Assembly: GCF_947259545.1 (NCBI RefSeq)
Contig: NZ_CAMYMK010000009.1
Location: forward strand, 1-64,000
Source: an uncultured Marinobacter sp.
GTDB taxonomy: Bacteria; Pseudomonadota; Gammaproteobacteria; Pseudomonadales; Oleiphilaceae
Length of the DNA: 64,000 nt
Direction: 5' to 3'
Positions 44,801-55,134 of this stretch are shown here, in pieces; position 1 is the first letter of the stretch, and the number at the start of each line of letters is the position of its first letter. Under the pieces are notes generated by a model, which ran no database searches, was not told the DNA's origin, and saw only the letters and a program-made list of their open reading frames with translations. The position numbers and the translations under genes are program-made.

Positions 44801-46951
44801 ATGAAAACCCCATCTAACACCGATCATCTTTTAAAGCCTTCGGGGCTGGCTCTGGCGATTGCAGGCTGTCTTCTGAGTTCTGTACTGCAGGCCCAGGAAA
44901 CCGATGTGGAAGAGCTGGACGCCATTGAGGTATCCGCAGATGCGTCCAATAGTGGCACGACTCCGATAGACGGTTATGCGGCAGATACCACCGTTACCGG
45001 CACCAAGACCGCCACCGCCATCACCGAAACACCCCAGTCCATCACCACGGTGACCGCCGACGAGATCAAGGATCAGAACGCGGCCAATCTTGGCGAAGTA
45101 TTGCGCTACACCGCCGGAGCCCGGGGCGAAACCTTCGGTTTCGAGCCTCGCACCACCTTCCTGAGAATTCGCGGCTTCGATGTCGCCACCAGCGGTATTT
45201 TCCGCGACGGACTCAAGCTCAGTAATCCGAATTTTGCCGCAGGCTACAGTCTGGAGCCCTACGGTGCAGAGCGTATCGATGTATTAAAGGGACCGTCCTC
45301 AATTCTCTATGGCCAGGCCGGTCCTGGTGGTCTGGTTAACTATGTATCGAAACGGCCGACCTTCGATACCCGTCGTGAGGTGCGAGTCGAAGCCGGCACC
45401 AATGAACTGGTCCAGGGCCAGTTCGACATCAGCGGAGCGGTCAATGACAGTGACACACTGGCGCTCCGGCTTGTCGGCCTGGTACGCGACAGTGAGACCC
45501 AGGTGGACTTCGTGGATGACGACCGAAAGTACCTGGCCCCAAGCCTGACCTGGCAGCCTACCGACGCCACCCGTTTCACTGTGTTGGCCCACTGGCAATA
45601 CGACGATACACAGCCGTCTCAGCGTTATCCCCTGCAAGGCACCCTGGAGCCCAATCCCAACGGCAAGATTCCCGACAACCGGTTCACCGGTGAGCCCGGC
45701 TTCGACAACTATGAACGTCGGGAAAATGCGCTGGGCTATGAGTTCGAGCACATCATCAATGATCAGGTGACGGTGCGACAGAATGTGCGCAACTACCGCA
45801 ACGATGTGGACGATCAAACGATCTATACGACCAGCCTTCTTCCCGATCAGCGCACGATCACCCGTGCCCGCTTTGACAGCTTCGGGCGGATCGACGGTTT
45901 GAATGTGGACAACCAGGTGGAAATTGGCTTCAACACCGGGGCGGCGGATCACACCGTTCTGGTGGGACTGGACCATCAGGATATCGACGTCAGTTCCCGG
46001 CAGTTCTTCGGGGCTGCCAGCAACCTGGATATTTTTGAGCCTCAGTATGGTGCGGCCGTTGCAGATGCCCCCATTTTCAAGGATGACGAGGGTGAACTGA
46101 AACAGACCGGCGTCTATCTCCAGGACCAGATTCGGTGGGATCGCTGGACCCTGTCCCTTGGTGGTCGCTATGACAATGCCCGCAGCGAAACCCTCAGCAA
46201 TCTTTCCGGCACCACGGCCAGCCGCGATGATGAGGAATTCAGTGGTCGTGCGGGTGTGACCTACCGCTTCGACAACGGTCTGTCACCGTATATCAGCTAC
46301 ATGGAATCGTTCCTGCCGACCACCGGTACCGATGCTAATGGCCAGCCATTCGCGCCTGAAACCGCGCATCAGTATGAGGTCGGGGTCAAATATCAACCGA
46401 CCAGTCGCACCCTTGTTACCCTCGCTTACTTTGACCTCACACGGGAAGATTACCTGACGACCAATCCGACCTCTTTCCTGAGTGAACAGAAGGGCGAGGC
46501 CCGTTCCAGGGGCGTGGAACTTGAGGCCCGCGGCCAGTTAGCCATGGGTCTGGAACTGATCGCCAGCTATGCCTACACCGACGCGGAAATTACCGAAGCC
46601 AGCAATCCCGTTGAGGAAGGTGAACCGCTGGAATACACCCCGGAACATGAAGCCTCACTCTGGAGCAAGTATGCCTTCAGCGGTGGACCGCTCCATGGCC
46701 TCAGCCTTGGCGCCGGCGTGCGCTACACAGGTGACAGCAACGGTGCCTTATTCAACGGACCAAACAGCCAGCTGGAAGTACCCAGCGTGACGCTGGTGGA
46801 TGCCTCCATCACCTACGATATCGGCGAGGTGGCCCTGGGGCTTCACGCCCAGAATCTGCTGGACAAGGATTACGTGGGCACTGCTTTCGACAGCTCCGCC
46901 ACTTACGGCCTTCGCCGTGAGGTCACCGGTTCCGTCACCTACCGGTTCTGA
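44801..46951 (+). CDS. TonB-dependent siderophore receptor
   Basis: Plug TKTATAITETPQSITTVTADEIKDQNAANLGEVLRYTAGARGE; C-terminal VTGSVTYRF; RBS GGAG before ATG 44801. Confidence 0.95.
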   Translation: MKTPSNTDHLLKPSGLALAIAGCLLSSVLQAQETDVEELDAIEVSADASNSGTTPIDGYAADTTVTGTKTATAITETPQSITTVTADEIKDQNAANLGEVLRYTAGARGETFGFEPRTTFLRIRGFDVATSGIFRDGLKLSNPNFAAGYSLEPYGAERIDVLKGPSSILYGQAGPGGLVNYVSKRPTFDTRREVRVEAGTNELVQGQFDISGAVNDSDTLALRLVGLVRDSETQVDFVDDDRKYLAPSLTWQPTDATRFTVLAHWQYDDTQPSQRYPLQGTLEPNPNGKIPDNRFTGEPGFDNYERRENALGYEFEHIINDQVTVRQNVRNYRNDVDDQTIYTTSLLPDQRTITRARFDSFGRIDGLNVDNQVEIGFNTGAADHTVLVGLDHQDIDVSSRQFFGAASNLDIFEPQYGAAVADAPIFKDDEGELKQTGVYLQDQIRWDRWTLSLGGRYDNARSETLSNLSGTTASRDDEEFSGRAGVTYRFDNGLSPYISYMESFLPTTGTDANGQPFAPETAHQYEVGVKYQPTSRTLVTLAYFDLTREDYLTTNPTSFLSEQKGEARSRGVELEARGQLAMGLELIASYAYTDAEITEASNPVEEGEPLEYTPEHEASLWSKYAFSGGPLHGLSLGAGVRYTGDSNGALFNGPNSQLEVPSVTLVDASITYDIGEVALGLHAQNLLDKDYVGTAFDSSATYGLRREVTGSVTYRF

Positions 46952-47125
46952 AACTGCTTCAACCAACGTGACAGGGACGTCACGGTGGTTGAAATTCTCC
47001 CTGACACCCTTACCTAACATATGCCCGCCATGCAGGCGGAATTCCTTGACGAATCAATAGATTATTTTATGGCACAGTCCTCCGGTCCGGGGGGCTGTGC
47101 GGTAGAACGATAAGGAGGTTCGACT

Positions 47126-48061
47126 ATGGAAATTCGTACTGATGACTTTTATCCAACCCGTCTGGAACGGCCCACATCCAGCTTTGAGCGGCTGGACCCG
47201 GTTATCCACAGCACCGGACCACAACGGCACGATGGCCCGTTAAGTGAAACCGAGCTGGCCCGATACGAACGGGACGGTTTCCTGGTGTTCAACAATTTCC
47301 TCGATCCCGCCACGGTGGAACGATTCCGCGAGGACCTGCGGGCCTATGAGGAGGATGACGCGGTGCTGCAATCGGAAGGCACCATCACCGAGCCGGGTAA
47401 ACGCGAGATCCGCTCCATCTTCGGGATTCATGAGCTTTCGGACCGGTTCGACAAGCTCACCCGGGATCCCAGGATTCTCGACATGGTGCATCAGCTGCTC
47501 GGAAGTGAGGCCTACATTCACCAGTCCCGTATCAACTTCAAGCCGGGTTTCCATGGCAAAGGGTTCGACTGGCACTCGGACTTTGAAACCTGGCACGCCG
47601 AAGACGGCATGCCACGTATGCGGTCAGTGAGTTTTTCCATTGCACTGACCGACAACACCCCCTTCAACGGCCCGCTGATGCTGGTGCCGGGCTCCCACAA
47701 GACCTTTATTCCCTGTGTCGGTCGGACACCGGAGGACAATTACCAGTCATCCCTGAAAAAACAGGAACTGGGTGTGCCCAGTAACCGGGACCTGGACCGG
47801 ATGATCGACCAGCATGGCATTACGGCACCGACAGGCCCCGCCGGGTCATTGATCATTTTCGAGTGCAATACCCTGCACGCATCCAATGCCAACATGTCGC
47901 CCTGGCCCAGAAGTAACCTGTTCTTCGTGTACAACAGTGTGGAAAACCAGGTGGTGGAGCCGTTTTGTGGCAACAAGCCCCGGCCGGATTTTCTGGGCAA
48001 CCGCACCCACACTGACGCTTTACAGCCACTGCAAGTCCCGATTCTGGACCGCACCGGCTAA
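47126..48061 (+). CDS. ectD: Ectoine hydroxylase (Fe/2-oxoglutarate dioxygenase)
   Basis: FDWHSDFETWHAEDGMPRMRSVSFSIALTDNTPFNGPLMLVPGSHKTFIPCVGRTPEDNYQSSLKKQE..SNLFFVYNSVEN matches EctD; RBS AAGGAGG. Confidence 0.93.
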   Translation: MEIRTDDFYPTRLERPTSSFERLDPVIHSTGPQRHDGPLSETELARYERDGFLVFNNFLDPATVERFREDLRAYEEDDAVLQSEGTITEPGKREIRSIFGIHELSDRFDKLTRDPRILDMVHQLLGSEAYIHQSRINFKPGFHGKGFDWHSDFETWHAEDGMPRMRSVSFSIALTDNTPFNGPLMLVPGSHKTFIPCVGRTPEDNYQSSLKKQELGVPSNRDLDRMIDQHGITAPTGPAGSLIIFECNTLHASNANMSPWPRSNLFFVYNSVENQVVEPFCGNKPRPDFLGNRTHTDALQPLQVPILDRTG

Positions 48062-48098
48062 GCACCCTCCCTACCAAGCGGGGGGTGCCTGCTCCCCG

Positions 48099-48845
48099 TC
48101 AAAGGCCGTATTTGGTCTCGATGGCATCGTACATACCGGTTTCGTGAACCTTGTTCAGGGCCGCGTTTAACTCATCAACCACACTGTCCGGAGTGGCGGG
48201 ATTGATCGCCAGGTACAGCTCGGTGTCATTGAAGGAGTAGACCGGTTCCAGGCCTTCCACATCCTGCTGGGACGCAAAGTAGGGGCCGGCCAGACGGTCG
48301 GCGATCCACAGGTCAACCTGACCCAGTTCCAGGCGCTTGGGGTTCAGGTCGTCGCTGTCCAGTGCCGAGACCTCATAACCACGTTCCAGCAGGTACTCGG
48401 TCATCACATCGTTGCGGTAGCCACCAAACAACAATCCCCGGGCATCCTCCAGTCTGTCGATCTTCAGGTCGGTGTTGGCGGGTGCAAAAATCGTCCACAG
48501 GTTCTTCGTCAGCGGCCCTACCCACTTGAACATGGGCGCGCGCTTCTCGGTATAAGTGGTGCAGAAGATACCGTGGTTCTTCTTGTTCCTGGCGCGATTA
48601 TAGCCATAGTCCCAGTTACGGAGCTTGATCACGTAGTCGAGAGTGGTATGGCTGAGGATGGCCTTGACCATTTCGGTACACAGGCCATCAATGCTGTCAC
48701 CCTTATGCTCAAAGGCACGGCCAGTGGCACTCATGTTATAGGGCGGGAAGTTCTCGGTGTAAAAGTAGAGCTTTTCGGATGCGCTTACCTGGGGGGCCGA
48801 AGCCAGCGCCAGGATCAGAGACAGGAAAATAGACAGGTTCCGCAC
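48099..48845 (-). CDS. Periplasmic substrate-binding protein, family 3-like
   Basis: 248 aa; signal peptide; EKLYFYTENFPPYNMSATGRAFEHKGDSIDGLCTEMVKAIL. Confidence 0.8.
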   Translation of the reverse strand: MRNLSIFLSLILALASAPQVSASEKLYFYTENFPPYNMSATGRAFEHKGDSIDGLCTEMVKAILSHTTLDYVIKLRNWDYGYNRARNKKNHGIFCTTYTEKRAPMFKWVGPLTKNLWTIFAPANTDLKIDRLEDARGLLFGGYRNDVMTEYLLERGYEVSALDSDDLNPKRLELGQVDLWIADRLAGPYFASQQDVEGLEPVYSFNDTELYLAINPATPDSVVDELNAALNKVHETGMYDAIETKYGL

Positions 48846-48988
48846 AGCGTTTCTCCTTGCAATGGTGTTCGCACCACAAGGTTGTGGCGCGTTCGTTATG
48901 CGGCGGAGGAGTCTACCTGATGATTTAACAGGGTTTTATACAATTCCTGTGTGTTTTCGTAAGGGCGGATCGTCCTTGGCGGATTGCG

Positions 48989-50353
48989 CTATTTTCCAAT
49001 GCAGAAACTGCTGAATATTTTCCCCAGCAGGTCGTCCGGCGTCATCACCCCGGTGATTTCTCCCAGGGCGTCCTGAGCGGCACGCAGATCTTCCGCTAAC
49101 AGCTCACCGGCACCAAAACCGTCCAGCTGACCCTGCCCCTGAAGCATGGAATCACGGGCACGCTCCAAAGCATCAAGATGCCGGCGACGGGCCAGGAACC
49201 CACCTTCGGTGGTTGCGGCAAAGCCCATACACTGCTTCAGGTGATCCCGCAGAATCTCCAACCCGTCCGCAGACTTGGCGGCCAGACGAATCACCGGGGC
49301 AGGCGGGTTATCCACAAGCCCGATGGTTTCTCCGGACAGATCCACCTTGTTGCGGATGACCGTCACCGGTGCCGAGGCCGGCAACTGATCGATAAAGTCC
49401 GGCCAGATCTCGTGCGGGGTGGTTTCCGGTGTTGTGGTGGCGTCCACTATCAACAGGATCCGGTCCGCCTGGCGGATTTCATCCCAGGCCCGGGCAATGC
49501 CAATCTGTTCGACCTCATCGGGGCTGTCCCGCAGTCCGGCGGTGTCAATGATGTGCAGGGGCATGCCATCGATGTGGATATGTTCCCGCAACACGTCCCG
49601 GGTCGTGCCTTCGATGGCGGTCACGATAGCCGCTTCACGGCCCGCGAGGGCATTGAGCAGGCTCGATTTGCCGGCATTGGGGCGGCCGGCAATCACCACC
49701 TTCATACCATCACGGAGGATAGTGCCCTGTTGTGCTTCTCCCAGTATGCCGTCCAGGTCGGTGATCAGTTGCTGCAGGTCGGCGGCCACCTTTCCATCGG
49801 CAAGAAAGTCGATCTCTTCCTCCGGGAAATCGATCGCCGCCTCCACGTAGATGCGCAAGTGGGTGACTGCTTCCACCAGGTTCTCGATACGGCGGGAAAA
49901 CACCCCCTGCATGGAGCGAACCGCGCATCGCGCGGCCTGCTCCGAACTGCTCTCAATCAGGTCGGCAATGGCTTCGGCCTGGGTGAGGTCCAGTTTGTCA
50001 TTGAGAAACGCCCGTTCGGAGAACTCCCCGGGCCGTGCGAGGCGAGCGCCGAGGTCACAGACCTGGCGAAGCAGCAGGTCCAGGATTACCGTGCCGCCAT
50101 GGCCCTGGAGTTCAAAGACATCCTCTCCGGTAAAGGAATTGGGGTTGGGGAAGAACAGCCCAATGCCTTCATCGATCAGCTGGTTCTGCTGGTCGTAAAA
50201 CGGGCCGTAATGGGCGTAGCGGGGCCGGGGTTCATACCCCAGCATCCGACAGGCAATCTCCCGCGCTTCCGGGCCGGATACACGGACAATACCGACACCG
50301 GCCTGACCCGGAGCGGTGGCAATGGCGGCAATGGTATCGGTCACGTATTGCAT
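48989..50353 (-). CDS. mnmE: tRNA modification GTPase
   Basis: [40 protein letters not shown]-terminal FCIGK. Confidence 0.98.
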   Translation of the reverse strand: MQYVTDTIAAIATAPGQAGVGIVRVSGPEAREIACRMLGYEPRPRYAHYGPFYDQQNQLIDEGIGLFFPNPNSFTGEDVFELQGHGGTVILDLLLRQVCDLGARLARPGEFSERAFLNDKLDLTQAEAIADLIESSSEQAARCAVRSMQGVFSRRIENLVEAVTHLRIYVEAAIDFPEEEIDFLADGKVAADLQQLITDLDGILGEAQQGTILRDGMKVVIAGRPNAGKSSLLNALAGREAAIVTAIEGTTRDVLREHIHIDGMPLHIIDTAGLRDSPDEVEQIGIARAWDEIRQADRILLIVDATTTPETTPHEIWPDFIDQLPASAPVTVIRNKVDLSGETIGLVDNPPAPVIRLAAKSADGLEILRDHLKQCMGFAATTEGGFLARRRHLDALERARDSMLQGQGQLDGFGAGELLAEDLRAAQDALGEITGVMTPDDLLGKIFSSFCIGK

Positions 50354-50448
50354 GTGTTGTGTAACATCCTTTCCAGTAGCCCTGAACCAGCAAAGGCTCC
50401 ACGAAGGAGCCTCTGTCAGGTTACGGTGTCAGACACACTATCCGCAGA

Positions 50449-52152
50449 TCAGTGCTTTCTACCCGCAACTTCCGCTTCAATCTTCCGCGTAATGTACCAC
50501 TGCTGGGCAATGGACAGAATGTTGTTCACCAGCCAGTACAGTACCAGACCCGCCGGGAACCAGAGGAAGAAGACCGTGAAGATCAGCGGCATCATCTTCA
50601 TGATCTTGGCCTGCATGGGGTCCGGCGGTGTCGGGTTAAGGCTCATCTGCAGGAACATGCTGGCGCCCATGAGGATCGGCAGGATGAAGTAAGGATCCAT
50701 CACCGACAGGTCGTTTATCCACAGCATGAACGGAGCGTGGCGAAGCTGAACGCTCTCGAACAGAACCCAGTACAGGGATATAAACACCGGCATCTGCACC
50801 AGGATGGGCAGACAGCCGCCCAGCGGATTGATCTTCTCCCGCTTGTACAGCGCCATCATTTCCTGGGACATGCGTTGACGGTCATCCCCATAGAGCTCTT
50901 TCAGTCGGGTCAGCTGTGGTGCGACCGCTCGCATTCTCGCCATGGACTTATAACTGGTGGCGGACAGGTGGAAAAATACCGCCTTGACCAGGACCGTCAG
51001 CAGAATAATGGCTACGCCCCAGTTGCCGACCAGACCGTAGAACCATTCCAGTACGATGAACAACGGCAGTGCGATAAAGAACAGGAAGCCGAAGTCAACA
51101 GTGCGGTCCATGTTAGGAGCAACGGCTTCCAATCGATCAATGATCTTTGGACCAACATAGGCACTTGCGCCGATCTCGGCGGTTTCACCGGGAGCCACGG
51201 TGGTGGCCGGGTAGACAAAGCCCATGACATAAAGCGGGCCGCGCCGGGTGGTCTGGAACTGGGCGGGCTGATCCCGCTCGGGCACCCAGGCGGTCAGGAA
51301 GTAATGCTGGAGAAATGCCAGCCAGCCGTTGGTCACCGACTGGTTAATCGGGGTCTCACTGAGGTCACCGAAATCGTATTTCTCGTATGGATCTTCCGGG
51401 GTACTTACCACCATGCCAAGGAAGGCTTTGATACCAAGGCTGTTCTGGGCAGTCGGGTCGGGAGCCTGGTCGCGGACGATTTTCCCTGTGAGATTGGCTT
51501 TCCAGTTGTCGCCGGACTGGTTATTGATCAGGTAACGAACGCCGATCTCATAACTGTCCCGCGCAAACTGGTATTGCTTGGTAATTTCAACGCCGGATTC
51601 GGTGGTAAACGTCAGGTTCACAATGAGTTCATTGGCGTCTTCCGACAGCTCATAGCTCGAAGTAGCGGAGTCATAGACCGGGGGTTGACCATTACTGCTG
51701 CTGTCGATCCCGTCCCGACCGATCAGTCCGCTTTCCAGAACATAGGTTCGGTTCTTTGTATTGGTCAGGATCTTCAGGGATGCCTTGCTATCAAGGGATT
51801 TGTCGTAATCCAGCAGGGAACTTTCCACCAGGTTGCCGCCAACACGATCGATCTTGAGTTCCAGCACATCGGTGCGAACCGTGATCAACTGGTCGCTGAT
51901 TTCGCCGGTGTTGGTGTCGCCGATTGCCTGACTGTCGTCGTCCGGAGTGGTGAACTCCCCACCATTGCTGCCTGCTGAACCGGTTTCTTCCGGAACCCGG
52001 AGGTCCGCAGTACCGCCGTTGGTACCCAAAGACTGGGTTTGCTCGACGACCTGTTGCTGTTGTGGCTGGTTATAGTCTTCGTTCCAGGCAAGTACCATCA
52101 GGTAACTGACAATAGCTAGGCCGGCAAATAATACTATGCGTTGAATATCCAT
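50449..52152 (-). CDS. yidC: Membrane protein insertase
   Basis: MDIQRIVLFAGLAIVSYLMVLAWNEDY; C-terminal 60KD inner-membrane protein domain. Confidence 0.97.
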   Translation of the reverse strand: MDIQRIVLFAGLAIVSYLMVLAWNEDYNQPQQQQVVEQTQSLGTNGGTADLRVPEETGSAGSNGGEFTTPDDDSQAIGDTNTGEISDQLITVRTDVLELKIDRVGGNLVESSLLDYDKSLDSKASLKILTNTKNRTYVLESGLIGRDGIDSSSNGQPPVYDSATSSYELSEDANELIVNLTFTTESGVEITKQYQFARDSYEIGVRYLINNQSGDNWKANLTGKIVRDQAPDPTAQNSLGIKAFLGMVVSTPEDPYEKYDFGDLSETPINQSVTNGWLAFLQHYFLTAWVPERDQPAQFQTTRRGPLYVMGFVYPATTVAPGETAEIGASAYVGPKIIDRLEAVAPNMDRTVDFGFLFFIALPLFIVLEWFYGLVGNWGVAIILLTVLVKAVFFHLSATSYKSMARMRAVAPQLTRLKELYGDDRQRMSQEMMALYKREKINPLGGCLPILVQMPVFISLYWVLFESVQLRHAPFMLWINDLSVMDPYFILPILMGASMFLQMSLNPTPPDPMQAKIMKMMPLIFTVFFLWFPAGLVLYWLVNNILSIAQQWYITRKIEAEVAGRKH

Positions 52153-52156
52153 AAAC

Positions 52157-52423
52157 TTACTGTTTGGTCTGGTTCGTGTTATGGGAATGGCTAGCCTGTC
52201 CACAGTGGTCAGTGCCCGGTACCGGATCATACCCGCCTTCGGCCCAGGGATGACACCTCAACAATCGTCCCGTGGCGAGAAAAAGACCTTTGATCGCGCC
52301 GTGATAAGTGATGGCTTCAACAGCGTATTGCGAGCAGGTTGGGTAATGCCGGCAATGACTGGCCATCAGGGGGCTGATTGCATACTGGTAGAAACGGATT
52401 GGCAAGAGCAGCAATGTGCGCAT
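52157..52423 (-). CDS. yidD: Membrane protein insertion efficiency factor
   Basis: [44 protein letters not shown]. Confidence 0.96.
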   Translation of the reverse strand: MRTLLLLPIRFYQYAISPLMASHCRHYPTCSQYAVEAITYHGAIKGLFLATGRLLRCHPWAEGGYDPVPGTDHCGQASHSHNTNQTKQ

Positions 52424-52827
52424 TAATCCGATCCTTTACCGGTGGGAGAAGGTGCAGGTGTCGACGGTTGAGCGTGACGATGTTTTCTAACCAGCCGTGA
52501 CCAGAGGTCATTCAGCGTAGCAGTGACGGTCTGGTTATCAAGCTGAGTCAGACCCTGCCTGCCTAGAACGATAATATCCAGTCCGGGCAAGTCGGGCTGG
52601 AGCCTGAAGGTTTCCCGTACCCGTCGTTTTACACGATTACGTTGCACGGCAAGTTTCAGGTTTTTCTTGGAAAACACCAGACCGATCCTGGCGTGTCCCA
52701 ATTCATTGGGTGTCGCCAGGATCAGAAAATTCCGGTGTGGAACTCTGATTCTTACGTCGTTGAAGACTTTGCCGTAATCGCCAGGTTTCAGTAACCGGTG
52801 GGATTTCGGGAAACTCAAAGCCCTCAT
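52423..52827 (-). CDS. rnpA: Ribonuclease P protein component
   Basis: [30 protein letters not shown]. Confidence 0.95.
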   Translation of the reverse strand: MRALSFPKSHRLLKPGDYGKVFNDVRIRVPHRNFLILATPNELGHARIGLVFSKKNLKLAVQRNRVKRRVRETFRLQPDLPGLDIIVLGRQGLTQLDNQTVTATLNDLWSRLVRKHRHAQPSTPAPSPTGKGSD

Positions 52828-52842
52828 GAGGCGGACGATGTC

Positions 52843-52977
52843 TTAAGCAGACAGACGTGCGCGGCCTTTCGCACGACGACGGGAAATAACTTTCCGGCCG
52901 TTTGCAGTGGCCATACGAGCACGGAAACCGTGGACGCGCTTACGCTTCAGTACGCTTGGTTGAAACGTTCTTTTCAT
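52843..52977 (-). CDS. rpmH: 50S ribosomal protein L34 (44 aa; absent from the supplied ORF track)
   Basis: [44 protein letters not shown]. Confidence 0.98.
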   Translation of the reverse strand: MKRTFQPSVLKRKRVHGFRARMATANGRKVISRRRAKGRARLSA

Positions 52978-53089
52978 GGTGATGATCTCACATTTCAGGT
53001 ATTGGGAAATTCAACGGTTGGCTGGAAAATGAACAGCCAGAACAGGAGCGGCATTCTATGCAAACTGGCGCATGAATTCAATGGCTAAT

Positions 53090-53580
53090 GCAGGCACAGG
53101 GGTGGAAAGTTCGGAGGAGGGACTCATCGGGTCAATCACTAATAACATTAGTAGGTCTTTTTTAATCTTCTTAAGGATTAATTATTACTGTTATTAGTAA
53201 GCGTCTTTTCTGTGGATAAGGGAATATAGAGCACTAAAAACAGAACCTTAAGTGGTTTACAAAGAGGTTGAAAAGGCGCCATGAGGTCTGTGTATAAGCG
53301 AAGCAGGGATTGTGAGTAATTCGGGGTGGCGGTAAAAACCCGACTTATCCCTGTATTGGTCAAGAGGCTACGCACAGGGTTAAACGCAAGGTATACACAC
53401 AGGGCTGTGGGTAACCATCAACAGCAAAAATTTTCTGTACACAACCCTGTAGGTAAGTTCGTAAAAACTTGAAAGTTAAAAAAATAACTTTCCACAGGCT
53501 GTTCATGAGTGGCTTTTTCCCCTTTTACTTGGGGGGTCCTCGGGGTAGAATTCCGGGTCATCTCTGACATCGCCGGGTTA
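53090..53580. other. Chromosomal replication origin (oriC)
   Basis: Between rpmH and dnaA; AT-rich tract 53155-53200; TGTGGATAA 53211-53219, TGTGTATAA 53289-53297, TGTGGGTAA 53406-53414, further near-matches. Confidence 0.88.
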
Positions 53581-53627
53581 CCGTGATCCGGTGTGAGACA
53601 ATTCTGAGGCATCGGAGGCAGGCTGTT

Positions 53628-55079
53628 GTGCCGAATACCATCTGGCATCAGTGTCTAGAAGTACTCCGGGACGAGTTTCCCGCTCAACAGTTCAATACCT
53701 GGTTGAGGCCATTGCAGTCTGATCATCGCGAAGGTCAGCTGATGTTGTTTGCGCCCAACCGGTTTGTAATGGACTGGGTGAACGAAAAATACCTCAGGCG
53801 TATAGAAGAAGTATTGAAGGATTTGAACGGGGGGCAGGCGCCTCGCGTAAACATGAAGGTTGGATCGGCGCCGAAGGTGGATGATCTGGTGGTACGTTCA
53901 GAGCCCGACAGACAGGCGGGCGGAGCGGCTCAGGAAGAAGCCGGCAGTTCGGTGACGGAAGAAGAGAAAGGCGTGGCGGCAACGGTCGCGTCTCCTTCCG
54001 TAAAACCCACCCATGACAGTGGCCGGCGATCCGTTCAGGTTGAAGGTGATATCAAACATCAGAGCTTCCTGAATGAGGGATTTACCTTTGAGACCTTCGT
54101 TGAGGGTAAATCCAACCAATTGGCCAGAGCGGCATCGATGCAGGTAGCCGAGAACCCCGGTGGCGCCTATAACCCGCTGTTCCTGTATGGTGGCGTCGGT
54201 TTGGGTAAGACCCACCTGATGCACGCTATTGGTAACGATATTGTGCGGCGCAACCCCCGCGCCAAGGTGGCCTACCTGCGTTCTGAGCGATTTGTTGCCG
54301 ATATGGTCAAAGCGCTGCAGTTGAACGCTATCAACGAGTTTAAACGGTATTACCGCTCGGTGGATGCGCTGTTGATCGATGACATCCAGTTCTTTGCCCG
54401 TAAGGAGCGGTCCCAGGAAGAGTTTTTCCACACCTTCAATGCGTTGCTCGAGGGTGGGCAGCAGGTGATTGTCACCTGCGACCGGTTCCCGAAAGAAATT
54501 GTGGATATGGAAGAGCGGCTGAAGTCGCGGTTTGGTTGGGGCCTGACCGTGATGGTAGAACCGCCGGAGCTGGAAACCCGGGTTGCGATCCTGATGAAAA
54601 AGGCCGAGCAGGCCAATGTCAAACTGAGCAGCGAAGCGGCTTTTTTTATTGCCCAGAAAATCCGATCGAATGTCCGAGAGTTAGAAGGCGCGCTGCGTTT
54701 GGTGATAGCGAATGCTCACTTCACAGGCTCGGAAATTACCCCGCCGTTCATTCGTGAAAGTCTGAAGGACCTGCTGGCGCTCCATGAAAAGCAGGTCAGT
54801 ATCGATAACATTCAGCGTACTGTGGCGGAGTATTACAAGATCAAGGTGGCGGATCTGTTGTCAAAACGACGGACCCGAACGGTAACCCGTCCGCGGCAAG
54901 TGGCCATGTCGTTGTCGAAAGAGCTGACCAACCACAGCCTGCCGGAGATTGGCGACGCCTTCGGTGGCCGTGACCACACCACGGTACTGCACGCCTGCAA
55001 GAAGATTGTGGAATTGCAGGAGACGGATCCGAGTATCCGTGAAGATTATCAGAACTTTATGAGACTGCTGACCACCTGA
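53628..55079 (+). CDS. dnaA: Chromosomal replication initiator protein
   Basis: GTG start with RBS CGGAGG; (V)[49 protein letters not shown]. Confidence 0.98.
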   Translation: MPNTIWHQCLEVLRDEFPAQQFNTWLRPLQSDHREGQLMLFAPNRFVMDWVNEKYLRRIEEVLKDLNGGQAPRVNMKVGSAPKVDDLVVRSEPDRQAGGAAQEEAGSSVTEEEKGVAATVASPSVKPTHDSGRRSVQVEGDIKHQSFLNEGFTFETFVEGKSNQLARAASMQVAENPGGAYNPLFLYGGVGLGKTHLMHAIGNDIVRRNPRAKVAYLRSERFVADMVKALQLNAINEFKRYYRSVDALLIDDIQFFARKERSQEEFFHTFNALLEGGQQVIVTCDRFPKEIVDMEERLKSRFGWGLTVMVEPPELETRVAILMKKAEQANVKLSSEAAFFIAQKIRSNVRELEGALRLVIANAHFTGSEITPPFIRESLKDLLALHEKQVSIDNIQRTVAEYYKIKVADLLSKRRTRTVTRPRQVAMSLSKELTNHSLPEIGDAFGGRDHTTVLHACKKIVELQETDPSIREDYQNFMRLLTT

Positions 55080-55134
55080 TGACCGGGATGGTTGCGGACA
55101 ACATTCACCTTCCAATAGAAGACTGCTGAGTGCC

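Noticed and set aside
49178-50692. 504-aa plus-strand ORF
   Set aside because: Antisense to mnmE/yidC
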